This document shows positions 1 through 9,076 of a stretch of 64,000 nucleotides of DNA, in pieces. The stretch spans positions 3,224,001 through 3,288,000 of the forward strand of contig CP036290.1 in NCBI GenBank assembly GCA_007750655.1, read 5' to 3'. This stretch comes from Rohdeia mirabilis. GTDB lineage: Bacteria; Planctomycetota; UBA1135; GCA-002686595. Both the position numbers and the translations under genes were made by a program. Each line of letters begins with the position of its first letter. Positions within the stretch are counted from its first letter, which is position 1. Under the pieces are notes generated by a model. The model was not told where the DNA came from, did not search any database, and saw only the letters and a program-made list of their open reading frames with translations.

Positions 1-1244
1 CGCGCGCGCCACGCCTCGTCGTTCGAGGCCGGCGCACCCCGGGGCGTCGGGACGTCGTACCCGCTGGTCGAGCCGAACGGATTGTCGCGCGCGAAGTCGT
101 CCGACTCGGCCCGCGGTGCGCTCGGCCGCAATTCGTATGGCCGCTCGCCCGCGGGCAACCAGGCCTGGTTGGGATCGGGCGCTCCGCTCGCCGGGCGCCA
201 GTCGCCGCGGCGCTCGACGCGGTGGAGGAGCGACTCGCCGGGCGTCGCGATGTCGGTCCGCGCGACCGCTTCGCGCAGGCGTGGCACGAGCCAGCCGAAG
301 AGCGCGCGCTCGTCGCGGAAGCGCACCTCGCTCTTCGTCGGGTGCACGTTGACGTCGACGAGCGCGGGATCCATCTCGAGCGCCAGGAACGCCGCCGGCT
401 GACGCCCTTCCTCGAGGAAGCCGCGATAGCCCTCCTTCAAGACGCGCGACAGGAGCTTGTCACGCAACGGACGGCCGTTGAGGAACCACATCTGGCGCGA
501 CGCGTCGCGACGCGAGAAGCGCGGCGGTGCGACGAGACCGCGCATTCCGAGCGTGCCGTGCTGGACCTCGACGTCCACGAGCGCATCGGCCAACTCCGCG
601 CCGAACGTGCGCCGCACGCGAGCGCGCAGGTCCATGTCCGCGTCGACGTCGTACAGGCGTCGATCGCCGTGGGTGGCGACGAATCCGACGCCCAGCTGCG
701 CCAGTGCGAGGCGCTGCAGGAGGTCGAGACAGCGCGACAACTCGGTGCGCTCGGTCTTGAGGAAGCGGCGCCGCGCCGGCGTGTTGAAGAACAGGTCGCG
801 CACCTCGATCGTGGTGCCCTTGGGGCACCCCGCCTCGCGCACGGCCGAGATGCGACCGCCTTCGTTCTCGATGCACCATCCGGTCGCCGAGTCCGCGGGC
901 CGCGTCAGCACACGCACGCGCGCCACCGAACCGATCGAAGCCATCGCCTCGCCGCGGAACCCGAGCGACGCGATGTGATCGAGGTCCTCGAGTTCGTGCA
1001 GCTTGCTCGTGGCGTGCGGACGGAAGCACATCTCGAGGTCCTCGGGCCCCATGCCGCAGCCGTCGTCGACGATGCGCACGAGCTTCGTCCCGCCTTCCTC
1101 GAGATCGACGCGCACCTGCGTCGCGCCGGCGTCGAGCGAGTTCTCGACCAACTCCTTGAGCGCCGACGAGGGACGCTCGACCACCTCGCCGGCGGCGATC
1201 TGGTTCTTGACGAGTTCGGGGAGTTCGCGGATCCGAGTCGTCAC
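1..1244 (-). CDS. mutL: DNA mismatch repair protein MutL (C-terminal part beyond window)
   Basis: MutL is the GHKL ATPase that links mismatch recognition by MutS to strand removal. The first ~330 residues show the family motifs in order: ELVENSLDAGA (ATP-binding helix), DDGCGM, HATSK, GFRGEAMASI and, near residue 150, FFNTPARR. The transducer domain contains NGRPLRDK and the VHPTKSEVRF segment. After this a proline-rich linker begins and the gene runs off the left edge, so the dimerisation domain is not visible. The start is a GTG at 1242-1244 that shares the four bases GTGA with the stop of holA, which implies translational coupling. The dense ORFs on the opposite strand here are shadows. 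Confidence 0.93.
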   Translation of the reverse strand, partial: MTTRIRELPELVKNQIAAGEVVERPSSALKELVENSLDAGATQVRVDLEEGGTKLVRIVDDGCGMGPEDLEMCFRPHATSKLHELEDLDHIASLGFRGEAMASIGSVARVRVLTRPADSATGWCIENEGGRISAVREAGCPKGTTIEVRDLFFNTPARRRFLKTERTELSRCLDLLQRLALAQLGVGFVATHGDRRLYDVDADMDLRARVRRTFGAELADALVDVEVQHGTLGMRGLVAPPRFSRRDASRQMWFLNGRPLRDKLLSRVLKEGYRGFLEEGRQPAAFLALEMDPALVDVNVHPTKSEVRFRDERALFGWLVPRLREAVARTDIATPGESLLHRVERRGDWRPASGAPDPNQAWLPAGERPYELRPSAPRAESDDFARDNPFGSTSGYDVPTPRGAPASNDEAWRA

Positions 1245-2371
1245 GGGCGCACCTTCTGGGCTGGACGGGAGCGACCGCGCTGCCGCTCCCACCGCAGGGC
1301 GAGCGCGACGAAGTGGTCGACGCCGACACCGGCTCCGGTCGAGCGCGAGGCGCGCTCGAGCTCGCTGACCGCGTCGAACATGCGCTGCCACTGGGCGGGA
1401 TGCTTGCGGGCGTCCATGCGCGGCCGCCAGGTGTCGAGCGCTCGCCCGGTCGCGCCGCCGAGTTCGAACGCGCGCTCGGCGGTCTCGCCGGCCGCGCGCG
1501 CCTCGGCGATCGCCAGTCCCTGACGCACGGTCTTGGACAACGACGAGAGCAGGATCGTCGACAGCGCCGTCGGATCGAGCACACGACTGCCGTCCTTGCC
1601 CGTCATCCCGCCCGCGAAGAGTGCGACGACCGCATCGATCCCCTTCGCCGCATCGGCGGTGACGAGCTTGTCGGCCACGTCCCAGGGCGTGCCGGTCGCC
1701 TGCCACGCGACCGAGTCGCGCAGCAGCCCCGTCCCCGTTCGCACGCGCTCCAACTGCGCGTCGATCGCGCCCAGGTCGTTGCCGGTGGCCGCAGCGATGT
1801 ACAGCGCGTCGCGCGGAGCGACGTCCACCTCGAGCTCGCGTGCGCGGCGCCGCACCCACTGGACGAGCTCCGACGCCATCGGGTCGGGCTTCCAGGGCGG
1901 CGGACTGTCGTACAGCTTGCGAACGGCGAGGTTCACGGTCGCCGTCTTCGCGATCTTGTGGTCCGCGCGCATGCTCGTCGCCCGCACGAGAACGGCCCGG
2001 TCGGGCTGGTCGCGCGCGCAGAACGCGAGCAGCGCGGCGACGAGCGGCGGCAGGTTCTTGCCCTGGGTCCGCATGTTCGCGTCCCAGTTGCGCAGGACGA
2101 ACAGCTGTCTGGGCGCGAACATCGGCGGCGTCGCCAACTCTCCGAGGACGTCGTCGAGCTTGGCGTCGGGGTCGGTGCCGTCGCGCACCAGGATCTCGTA
2201 GTCGAGGGCCTTCGCGCGGTTCGTGACCACTTCCTGCGCCCGGCGCGCGAAGTACTCCTCGTCGCCGCGCACGACCATCAGACGCTCGAGGGGTTCGGCC
2301 GCCGCGACCTCGCGTTCGAACGCGTCCAGCGCGTCGGGCGGCGTCGCAGCCCGTTTGGAAGATCCGGCCAT
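1241..2371 (-). CDS. holA: DNA polymerase III delta subunit (clamp loader)
   Basis: The 376-residue protein has the size and layout of the delta subunit, which opens the sliding clamp during loading onto primed DNA. The N-terminal part has the degenerate AAA-like fold typical of HolA (YFARRAQEVV near residue 41, QLFVLRNWD near 90). The C-terminal third is the all-helical collar region. Sequence conservation is low, as is normal for this family, so the call rests on the overall pattern and on the company of a repair gene. The ATG at 2371 lies 8 nt after a TATCCT box, so the mRNA may be leaderless. The stop overlaps the mutL GTG. Confidence 0.8.
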   Translation of the reverse strand: MAGSSKRAATPPDALDAFEREVAAAEPLERLMVVRGDEEYFARRAQEVVTNRAKALDYEILVRDGTDPDAKLDDVLGELATPPMFAPRQLFVLRNWDANMRTQGKNLPPLVAALLAFCARDQPDRAVLVRATSMRADHKIAKTATVNLAVRKLYDSPPPWKPDPMASELVQWVRRRARELEVDVAPRDALYIAAATGNDLGAIDAQLERVRTGTGLLRDSVAWQATGTPWDVADKLVTADAAKGIDAVVALFAGGMTGKDGSRVLDPTALSTILLSSLSKTVRQGLAIAEARAAGETAERAFELGGATGRALDTWRPRMDARKHPAQWQRMFDAVSELERASRSTGAGVGVDHFVALALRWERQRGRSRPAQKVRP

Positions 2372-2378
2372 GGCGGCC

Positions 2379-2384
2379 AGGATA
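2379..2384 (-). promoter_or_regulatory. -10-like box TATCCT, leaderless holA promoter
   Basis: On the minus strand TATCCT ends 8 nt before the holA ATG, so transcription should begin at or next to the start codon. It lies just downstream of the ubiA stop. No clear -35 hexamer was found at 17 nt spacing. Confidence 0.4.
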
Positions 2385-2401
2385 CAGGAGCGAGCCCGTC
2401 G

Positions 2402-3265
2402 TCAGGAGCGCAGCGCGAGGTCCGTCACGACCCCTGCGAAGAGCGCCACCCCCACCCAGCCGTTGGCGGTGAAGAAGGCTGCGTTCACGCGGCTGAGGTC
2501 GCTCGGACGGACGATGCGGTGCTGCCAGACGAGCAGCGCCGCGCAGGCCACGAGCGCCACCCAGAACGGCGCGCCGAGGCCCGCTTCGACACCGAACGCG
2601 ACCAGCGCCGCGACCGTCACGAGATGCAGGCTGGCGGAGATCGCGAGGCTGCGCCCGACACCGAAGCGCGCGGGGATCGACGCCAGACCCTGTGCGCGGT
2701 CGAACTCCGCGTCCTGACAGGCGTAGATCAGGTCGAAGCCCGCCACCCAGGTCAGCACCGCCGCGGCCAGCAAGGACGGCACGAGGAACCCCGGGCCTGG
2801 TTCTCCGGCGACGGCCAACCAGGCGCCGAGCGGAGCGATCGCGAGGCACAGCCCGAGCCACAGGTGGCAGATCCAGGTGAAGCGCTTCGCGTGCGAGTAG
2901 CCGAGCAGCAGCGCGAGGACCGGCAGCGAGATCCAACCGCACCACGGTCCGAGCATCCACGCGCCGGCGACGAACAGCGCGCCCGCCACGAGGGCCAGGG
3001 CCAGCGCGTTACGGGCCGGCACGGCACCGCTCGGGATCTCGCGCCCGCGGGTGCGCGGGTTCACCGCGTCCACGTCGCGATCGACGAAGCGGTTGTAGGC
3101 CATCGCGCTCGTGCGCGCGGCGACGGCGCACACGACGATCCACGCGAGGCGCCGACCGTCCGGTACGCCGCCCGACGCGACCCAGGCCGAAGCGAGCGCG
3201 AACGGCAGAGCGAAGACCGAGTGCGAGAAGCGCACCAGGCCCAGGTAGTCGGCCGCGCCCGTCAC
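2402..3265 (-). CDS. ubiA: UbiA-family prenyltransferase (MqnP/4-hydroxybenzoate polyprenyltransferase-like)
   Basis: This 287-residue, multi-pass membrane protein attaches a polyprenyl tail to an aromatic quinone precursor. The first Asp-rich motif is NRFVDRDVDAVNPRT (around residue 58) and the second is DLIYACQDAEFDR (around 175); both bind the Mg-diphosphate of the prenyl donor. The start chosen is the GTG at 3263-3265, overlapping the UbiX stop as GTGA; the open frame continues upstream only as antisense noise inside ubiX. With UbiX and UbiE directly upstream, it most likely serves menaquinone synthesis, possibly the futalosine route. Substrate is inferred, since hydroxybenzoate- and naphthoate-type enzymes look alike here. 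Confidence 0.85.
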   Translation of the reverse strand: MTGAADYLGLVRFSHSVFALPFALASAWVASGGVPDGRRLAWIVVCAVAARTSAMAYNRFVDRDVDAVNPRTRGREIPSGAVPARNALALALVAGALFVAGAWMLGPWCGWISLPVLALLLGYSHAKRFTWICHLWLGLCLAIAPLGAWLAVAGEPGPGFLVPSLLAAAVLTWVAGFDLIYACQDAEFDRAQGLASIPARFGVGRSLAISASLHLVTVAALVAFGVEAGLGAPFWVALVACAALLVWQHRIVRPSDLSRVNAAFFTANGWVGVALFAGVVTDLALRS

Positions 3266-4023
3266 CGGCCGGTGGCGTCCGCGGACCCGGTGTCGCCCGC
3301 CTTCGTGGCGCGCGCTCCGTCGCCGTCGCGCGAGATCCCCTGTTCGGGCGGCGGTTCGAGCTTGCCGTTCCAGCGCGCGCCCGCGCGGTTCTCGATGCGC
3401 AGCGTGTCGAGGATCTTGCCCACGACGTGGCCCACCAGATCGTCGATCGTGCGCGGGTGGTGGTAGAAGCCCGGCATCGCCGGCAGCACGACGGCACCGA
3501 GTCGGGTGAGCTTCAGCATGTTCTCGAGGTGCACCTCGGACAGCGGCGTCTCGCGCGGAACGACCACGAGCGGGCGTCGCTCCTTCAGGGCCACGTCCGC
3601 GGCGCGCTCGACGAGGTTCGAACTGAAGCCCACCGCCACGCGCGCCATCGTGCCCATCGAACACGGGCACAGGACGACGCCGTCGGTGAGAGCGGTCCCG
3701 GACGACGGCGGTGCTTCCACGGCTTCGCTCTGAAAGGCACTGACGCGGCTCGCCACTTCGGCGCCCAACCATGCGGGGAGCGCAGCAGCGAGTCGCACGC
3801 CGCCCGGACCCGCGTCGACGCCCAACTCGTGGCGCAGCACCTTGCACCCTGCGGGAGTCACCGAGAGCGAAACGCCCACGTCGGCGGCGACGAGTTCGCG
3901 GATCAGTCGCTCGGCGTACGCGTGTCCGCTGCCGCCGGTCAGTCCGACGAAGACACGGCGCTCACGGGATTCGTAGGGAGGTACCACGGTGGTGACGATA
4001 GGACGCCGGAGGGACCCGTCCAA
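3262..4023 (-). CDS. ubiX: Flavin prenyltransferase UbiX
   Basis: UbiX makes prenylated FMN, the cofactor of UbiD-type decarboxylases. The protein opens with the flavoprotein motif GLTGGSGHAYAERL near residue 28. It carries the family signature around residues 115-140 (LCPCSMGTMARVA) and the C-terminal ETPLSEVHLENMLKL and MPGFYHHP motifs that close over FMN and dimethylallyl phosphate. At 253 residues it is longer than the usual ~190-200, with a short N-terminal extension and a hydrophilic tail. The ATG is 15 nt after the preceding CPBP gene. A cognate UbiD is not in the window. Confidence 0.92.
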   Translation of the reverse strand: MDGSLRRPIVTTVVPPYESRERRVFVGLTGGSGHAYAERLIRELVAADVGVSLSVTPAGCKVLRHELGVDAGPGGVRLAAALPAWLGAEVASRVSAFQSEAVEAPPSSGTALTDGVVLCPCSMGTMARVAVGFSSNLVERAADVALKERRPLVVVPRETPLSEVHLENMLKLTRLGAVVLPAMPGFYHHPRTIDDLVGHVVGKILDTLRIENRAGARWNGKLEPPPEQGISRDGDGARATKAGDTGSADATGR

Positions 4024-4038
4024 GCGAGCCCCCCGCGA

Positions 4039-4875
4039 TCAGTGCAGCACGCCTGGTCCGGCACCCAGGAGCAACGTCAGGTTGAACAGGCCGTGGCTCC
4101 AGGCGGCCACGCCGAGTCCGCGCCAGCGGTAGATCGCCCCGAGCAGACAGCCCCCCACGAATCGCCAGGTGAACGCGGCCGCGTCGAACGACTCACCGGA
4201 CACGCCGACCCAGTGGGACACGGCGTCGAGGTGGAACGTGGCGAAGACGAGGGCCGAGGTCGCGATCCCCCCCACCTCGCCGAACAGCCGCGCGAGGTGC
4301 CGCGTCGCACCGAAGAAGCTGGCGATCCCGCGCCACGCGAGGAACGCCAGTCCCAGAGCACCGACGCGGAAGACGAGCTCTTCGTAGAACGCGCCACCCG
4401 CCACCAACGCGCCCGTGGCGAGCGACGGCTTCGGCTCGCTCGCCAGGCGCTCGAGACCGAAAGGGACCGAGTCCGCTCCCAAGAGGTCCTGTCCGAGCAC
4501 CAGCGCCGGCCCGAGAGCCAGGGCGGCCACGAGTCCTTCGAGGGGCACGCGCAGGACGCGCGGCGGCAGCGGCTCACCGTCCTCGATGGCGGCCCGACGC
4601 ACGAAGGCGAGTGCCACCAAGGTCCCGATCAGGAGCGCGATCTGTCGCACGGGATCGGCCGGGATCCCGACCAGGTCCAGCGGCAGCGAGACGATGCGTT
4701 CGGCCGTGTTGCGCAGTGCGCCACCGCCGGTCGTCACGCTCCACTCGTAGAAGACGGCGAGCGGCGCCGACGCCAGGAACCCGAGCGCGAGACCGCCGGG
4801 ACGCGACGCCGACGACTCGCTCCACTGCGAGGCGTCGTCCTCCCAGTCCTCCTCCCACTCGTCGTCCGCGCTCAA
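4039..4875 (-). CDS. CPBP-family intramembrane metalloprotease homologue
   Basis: About 278 residues, with an acidic N-terminus followed by several hydrophobic segments. The CPBP (Abi/Rce1-like) signature is present: FYEELVFR near residue 175, FATFHLDAV near 220 and WSHGLFNL near the C-terminus, giving the Glu-Glu, His and His/Asn positions of the membrane-embedded active site. The start is a TTG at 4873-4875 that shares TTGA with the UbiE stop, an unusual start codon supported by the coupling pattern seen throughout this region. Bacterial members are mostly of unknown substrate; location inside a quinone gene set may be operonic convenience. Confidence 0.8.
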   Translation of the reverse strand: MSADDEWEEDWEDDASQWSESSASRPGGLALGFLASAPLAVFYEWSVTTGGGALRNTAERIVSLPLDLVGIPADPVRQIALLIGTLVALAFVRRAAIEDGEPLPPRVLRVPLEGLVAALALGPALVLGQDLLGADSVPFGLERLASEPKPSLATGALVAGGAFYEELVFRVGALGLAFLAWRGIASFFGATRHLARLFGEVGGIATSALVFATFHLDAVSHWVGVSGESFDAAAFTWRFVGGCLLGAIYRWRGLGVAAWSHGLFNLTLLLGAGPGVLH

Positions 4876-5582
4876 TCGTCCGCTGCCCCGGGCACGCGAC
4901 CAGTGTGCAACGCGGCGGCCCCGTGGGCGAAGAGCTCGTAGCGGCAGTCCTCGAGTCCGGCTCGCGACATCTCGTCGCGCAGGGCCTCGGGCCGCGGCCA
5001 GGCCAGCACCGTGTCGGGCAGGTAGCGGTAGGCGTCGCGGTTCCCGCTGATCACTCCCCCGACGAGCGGCAGCACGCGCGTGAAGTAGGTCAGGTAGACG
5101 GCTCGCCAGGGCTGCGTGCGCGGCGTCGAGGCTTCGAGCACCGCGACCACCCCACCAGGTCGCACGACCCGCGCCATCTCGATCAGACCGGCGCCGCGGT
5201 CCTCGAGGTTGCGCAGCCCGAACGCGATCGTCGCGGCGTCGAACGCACCGCTGCGAAAGGGCAGGCGCAGGGCGTCGCCGCGCAGGAACGCGGGAGCCGG
5301 CGCGCCGGCGCTGCGATCGGTCCCCTTGTGATGCGCGCGAGCGAGCATGTTGCCCGCGAAGTCCACTCCGGTCGCGGCGAGGCCGCGGTCCTCGAGGGCC
5401 AAGGTCAGATCGCCGGTTCCGCAGGCCACGTCGAGGACGCGCTCGCATCCGGCCTCCGCGAGGACCTGGGCCGTGCGCCGACGCCAGCGCCGATCGATCC
5501 CGAGCGAGAGGACACGGTTGAGCAGGTCGTAACGCGGCGCGATGGTGTCGAACATCGCGCGCACCGGTTCGGCGGCAGGCAT
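4872..5582 (-). CDS. ubiE: Demethylmenaquinone/ubiquinone C-methyltransferase UbiE/MenG
   Basis: SAM-dependent methyltransferase of 236 residues that methylates the prenylated quinone ring, the last step of menaquinone synthesis. Visible motifs are the N-terminal MFDTIAPRYDLLNR, the SAM-binding DVACGTGDLT (residues ~50-60), the UbiE-specific FGLRNLEDR near 121 and GNRDAYRYLPDTV near the C-terminus. The ATG at 5582 has an AGGAG Shine-Dalgarno 8 nt upstream (complement of 5591-5595), one of the clearer ribosome sites in this window. It heads the gene set ubiE, CPBP, ubiX, ubiA, all on the minus strand with tiny gaps or overlaps. Confidence 0.92.
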   Translation of the reverse strand: MPAAEPVRAMFDTIAPRYDLLNRVLSLGIDRRWRRRTAQVLAEAGCERVLDVACGTGDLTLALEDRGLAATGVDFAGNMLARAHHKGTDRSAGAPAPAFLRGDALRLPFRSGAFDAATIAFGLRNLEDRGAGLIEMARVVRPGGVVAVLEASTPRTQPWRAVYLTYFTRVLPLVGGVISGNRDAYRYLPDTVLAWPRPEALRDEMSRAGLEDCRYELFAHGAAALHTGRVPGAADD

Positions 5583-5737
5583 CTTCGGAACTCCTGGCGA
5601 CGGTGCGCCTCGGCGCCATCTTGGAACTTCCCGCCCGCCAACCCGAGTGCGGAGTGCGGAAGACTTCGCGCGGGACGTCGAACGGCCGCGCGCCGGCCCG
5701 CGGGCCGAGGGACCCCGAGGAGGCCGCCCGTGAATGC

Positions 5738-5777
5738 GCGCGGGGCCGCACCCTCTCTCGAAGGTGCGGCCCCGCGC
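5738..5777 (-). terminator. Perfect 15-bp hairpin downstream of the lipoprotein gene
   Basis: 5738-5752 pairs perfectly with 5763-5777 around a 10-nt loop. It lies about 60 nt after the stop of the lipoprotein gene and before ubiE. There is only a short ATT after the stem, so termination strength is uncertain. Confidence 0.6.
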
Positions 5778-5836
5778 TGGCGCCCGCGCCGCGACTCCGT
5801 GGTGGAGCGGGCGAAGCGCGTCGTCCTCCTGCGGTC

Positions 5837-8800
5837 CTACTGGCGCCAGTAGTCACACAGGACCGAGGCTCCGGTGAGGGGAATGGACTGAAGGCCCGGC
5901 TGCTCGACGTTGGCGTCGACGCGGGTCAGACCACTCTGCACGCGGAAGACGTCGACCGAGCTCGAGTTCGGGATGGCCGCGAACAGGAAGGTCGGCGTGC
6001 TGGCCGGGATGAAGGTCGGTCCCGGGAGCACCCGGTACCAGCCCTTGCCGTTGACCGGCGCGGCCACACCCGGAGCGCTGAAGCTCGTGGTCGGGTTCGC
6101 CTGGGCGCTCGACACGTTCATCATGCAGTCGAAGGCGAGATCGACGGGCACACCCGACAGGGACTCCTCACCGACGGACAGCACCACTTCGAGGTCCAGC
6201 TGACGCGAGGTCAGGTTGACGATCGCCGTGACCGGGATCTGACCGAACACCGCGCTCGTGACCCGCAGCTGACTCAACGCGCCTTCGCTGGTGCCCTTCG
6301 GCAGCTGGCTCTGGGTGTTGATCGGGTTGCGGTGAGCGATCCAGACCGCGCCGTCGAGGAACGTGCGGTCGAGCAGGATCTTCGAGGGGCTCGAGAAGGT
6401 CTGCGTCGCGTTGCCGAGCAGGTTGTCGGGACCCCAGCCTCCGACGCCGTCGGGGCCGGACTCGAAGATCGAGATCGTTCCGTCCTCGTTGGCGATGTAG
6501 GCGAAGTAGGTGTTCCGCGAGAGTCCCAGACCGTTGACCTGGCGCGGACCGACGACCACGTCGACCGGACGGTTGATCGCACCACTCACGGTCTTGCGGA
6601 CCTCGAGGTCGAAGGCGCGAATGATCGACAGGCTGCTGTCGGCACGGTTGCAGACGAGGATGTCCTCGTTCTCCGGCTGCCAGGCGATCGAGACCGGCTC
6701 GTTGCCGACGTCGACGGTCTTGATGACCGTGTTGAAGCTCGTCGACGTCGGAAGGATGTCGATGAACGTGACCTGGTCGGCGATGCGGTTCGTGACCGCG
6801 AGCACGTCCAGGTTCGGCGACATCGCCATGTTGGTCGGGTCGGTCACCTTGATCCGGTCGACCACGGTCATCCGGTTCGAGTTGAACACCACCACTTCAC
6901 CGCGCAGTCGATCGGCGACGTACAGGAAGTGGCCGATCTGCTGGCGGTAGCCGTAGGTCTTGCAGGGGATCGACGGGTTCGCCAGCGACGGACCTTGGAA
7001 GTACACGTACTGGTCCGTCGTCCACAGGCCGCTCGGCGGGATCAGCGCGCCCGGGTTGCCCAGGGGGTTGCCGTTCGGCGCCAGGTTGTTCGGCACCACG
7101 CCGTTCGGCGACGGAGTCGTGATGATGAGCGTGTTCTCGATCGAGGTGGGCTCGCGCGCTCCGAGGAAGGGCGAGATGCACAGCGGCGGGAACGTGATCG
7201 GCGGCGGGTTCGGGTGCGGGGCCCACGAGATCGGGTTCGGAGCACCGTTCGGCACCGTCGATGTCTCACCCGGGACGGGCGGGCGCGTCGTCGGGGGCTG
7301 GATGACGGCGGCCGGGTTCTTGAGACCCAGCGTGGCACAGGCGTTCGGGTTACCCGCTTGGCAGCCGAAGGGCGGCGGCGAGTTGTTGAACACCACGTCC
7401 AGCGAGAAGCCCACGGCCATGTCCGCGATGCTCTCGATCACCGGGCTGCCGGCGAGCACTTCGCTGAGCGCACTGTTGCGCGTCGCGGTCAGAGCGCCGC
7501 TCGAGCCTCCGTTGAAGGTGCAGGTACCCGGAGCGAGCGGCGGCACGAGCTGCGAGCCGTTGGCGACGTTCGGGTTGAGCGGGAAGCGCGAGTTGCCCGT
7601 CTTCCACGGGTTGCCCGCGTCGAAGGTCGGCGAACCGGTACCACCACCGAAGCCACCGATGTCGATGATCGACACGGCGACCGGGCTCGAGCGACCGACG
7701 TAGATCACGTCGGGCATGACCGGCGCGTTCGTGATGACGCGCCCCTCACCGGCCACGAAGAACGTCGAGTCCTCGCGGTTCGACGGGTTGCCGGCCGTGT
7801 CCTTGACCCGCTCGCCACCGACGACCAGGTCGACGCGCGAAAACTCGTCACAGCTGTTGCTGGCGGGTCCGGTGCCCGGGAAGGGGTAGGCCGGGATGAT
7901 CTCGTAGCGCGTCAGGTCGTAGGCCGAGGCCGGTCGGACCTTGTACTGCACCGACGTGAGGAAGTCCTGGGGCCCGAACGACATCGAGACGGCCGAACCG
8001 AACTCGAAGAAGTTCTCGACCAGGTCGTAGGAGCCGAGCTCGGCGGGCTGCACGGGCTCGGTGAACTCGACGCTCACCGTGGTCGACGGATCGACCTGCT
8101 CGAGGCCGTTGCCGGGCGTGATGTTCGGCAGGAGGTCGAGTCCAACCTGCTGGGAAGCGACGCGCGGAAGGACCGTGTCGGGACCGACGGTCGACGATGC
8201 GACGGCCGGCGTGTTCAGGAAGTCGTTGTCCCGAGCGCGCACGCCGGTCCCGATGTCGATCCGGATCTGCAGACCGGCGGGGAACGTGTCGAAGTCGCTC
8301 AGGTCGCCGTCGTCGTCCGCGACGAACACGAACACACCGTCGGTCAACAGCGTGTTGGCGCCCGAGAACGGAGTGCCGGTTCCCGGGTAGCCCTGTCCAT
8401 CGGGAACGAGGGCCGTGGGCACGCCACCCACCAGTCCGACCCAGTTCTCGAGTTCGTGCAGACCGGAGGTCTGGACCGTTCGACTCGGGGTCATCGCGAC
8501 CATCTGTCCGGTGCCGTCGTCGCCCACGACGAAGGCCCGCCCTTGGACGGGCGTCCGGATCCCGGTGGCGCCGTCGACGCCGACGACCTGGAGCGTTCCG
8601 GACAGGAAGCTGTTCGCCGCACCGGCCGGCGTCAGGTCGAAGACCGACGCGGCGGAGATGGGCTTGTTCATCCGAACCGCCACGTAGTGGTTGCCCGGCA
8701 GACCGTTCGGCAGGCGCGCCGCCGGGTTCCAGGTCGGCGACGGCAGGATCGGGTTGTCGAGTCGCACGTTCTCGTAGATGTCGTCGACCGAACGCAGCGT

Positions 8801-9076
8801 CATGATCTGCGTGGTCGGCTGATCCGTGGTCGGATCGATCCGGAACGTGGTGTGCGGCAACAGCGCACCGAACCCGTTCGTCACCTCGGCGATGACGAAC
8901 GTCTGTCCGGTTCCTCCACCGATGCCGGAGCTGCCGCCATCGGAGGCAGAGGATCCACCTCCGCAGGAAGCGGCGAGCGAGCCGGCGAGCAGAGCGCAGG
9001 TAGCGAGTGCTCGGCGACCCGCCGCGGGGAACGTGCGGCGGGGCGTGTTCACGGTAGTGGCCAACGTTTGGCTCAT
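5837..9076 (-). CDS. Large lipoprotein with Ig-like and YVTN beta-propeller regions
   Basis: About 1079 residues. The N-terminus is basic, then hydrophobic, ending in the lipobox LAASC at about residue 38, followed by a Gly/Ser linker. Middle segments resemble SbsA-type Ig-like (Big_5) repeats, for example TTVSVEFTEPVQP followed by conserved RYEIIPA-type strands. A proline-rich stretch (about residues 560-700) precedes a C-terminal half with repeated YVAD, VVDRIKV, LAVTNR and ILVCNRADSSLSII segments typical of YVTN/surface-layer beta-propellers. It is presumably an extracytoplasmic protein of unknown role. The start chosen is ATG 9076, giving a clean signal peptide; the frame stays open far upstream but is compositionally noise. 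Confidence 0.75.
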   Translation of the reverse strand: MSQTLATTVNTPRRTFPAAGRRALATCALLAGSLAASCGGGSSASDGGSSGIGGGTGQTFVIAEVTNGFGALLPHTTFRIDPTTDQPTTQIMTLRSVDDIYENVRLDNPILPSPTWNPAARLPNGLPGNHYVAVRMNKPISAASVFDLTPAGAANSFLSGTLQVVGVDGATGIRTPVQGRAFVVGDDGTGQMVAMTPSRTVQTSGLHELENWVGLVGGVPTALVPDGQGYPGTGTPFSGANTLLTDGVFVFVADDDGDLSDFDTFPAGLQIRIDIGTGVRARDNDFLNTPAVASSTVGPDTVLPRVASQQVGLDLLPNITPGNGLEQVDPSTTVSVEFTEPVQPAELGSYDLVENFFEFGSAVSMSFGPQDFLTSVQYKVRPASAYDLTRYEIIPAYPFPGTGPASNSCDEFSRVDLVVGGERVKDTAGNPSNREDSTFFVAGEGRVITNAPVMPDVIYVGRSSPVAVSIIDIGGFGGGTGSPTFDAGNPWKTGNSRFPLNPNVANGSQLVPPLAPGTCTFNGGSSGALTATRNSALSEVLAGSPVIESIADMAVGFSLDVVFNNSPPPFGCQAGNPNACATLGLKNPAAVIQPPTTRPPVPGETSTVPNGAPNPISWAPHPNPPPITFPPLCISPFLGAREPTSIENTLIITTPSPNGVVPNNLAPNGNPLGNPGALIPPSGLWTTDQYVYFQGPSLANPSIPCKTYGYRQQIGHFLYVADRLRGEVVVFNSNRMTVVDRIKVTDPTNMAMSPNLDVLAVTNRIADQVTFIDILPTSTSFNTVIKTVDVGNEPVSIAWQPENEDILVCNRADSSLSIIRAFDLEVRKTVSGAINRPVDVVVGPRQVNGLGLSRNTYFAYIANEDGTISIFESGPDGVGGWGPDNLLGNATQTFSSPSKILLDRTFLDGAVWIAHRNPINTQSQLPKGTSEGALSQLRVTSAVFGQIPVTAIVNLTSRQLDLEVVLSVGEESLSGVPVDLAFDCMMNVSSAQANPTTSFSAPGVAAPVNGKGWYRVLPGPTFIPASTPTFLFAAIPNSSSVDVFRVQSGLTRVDANVEQPGLQSIPLTGASVLCDYWRQ

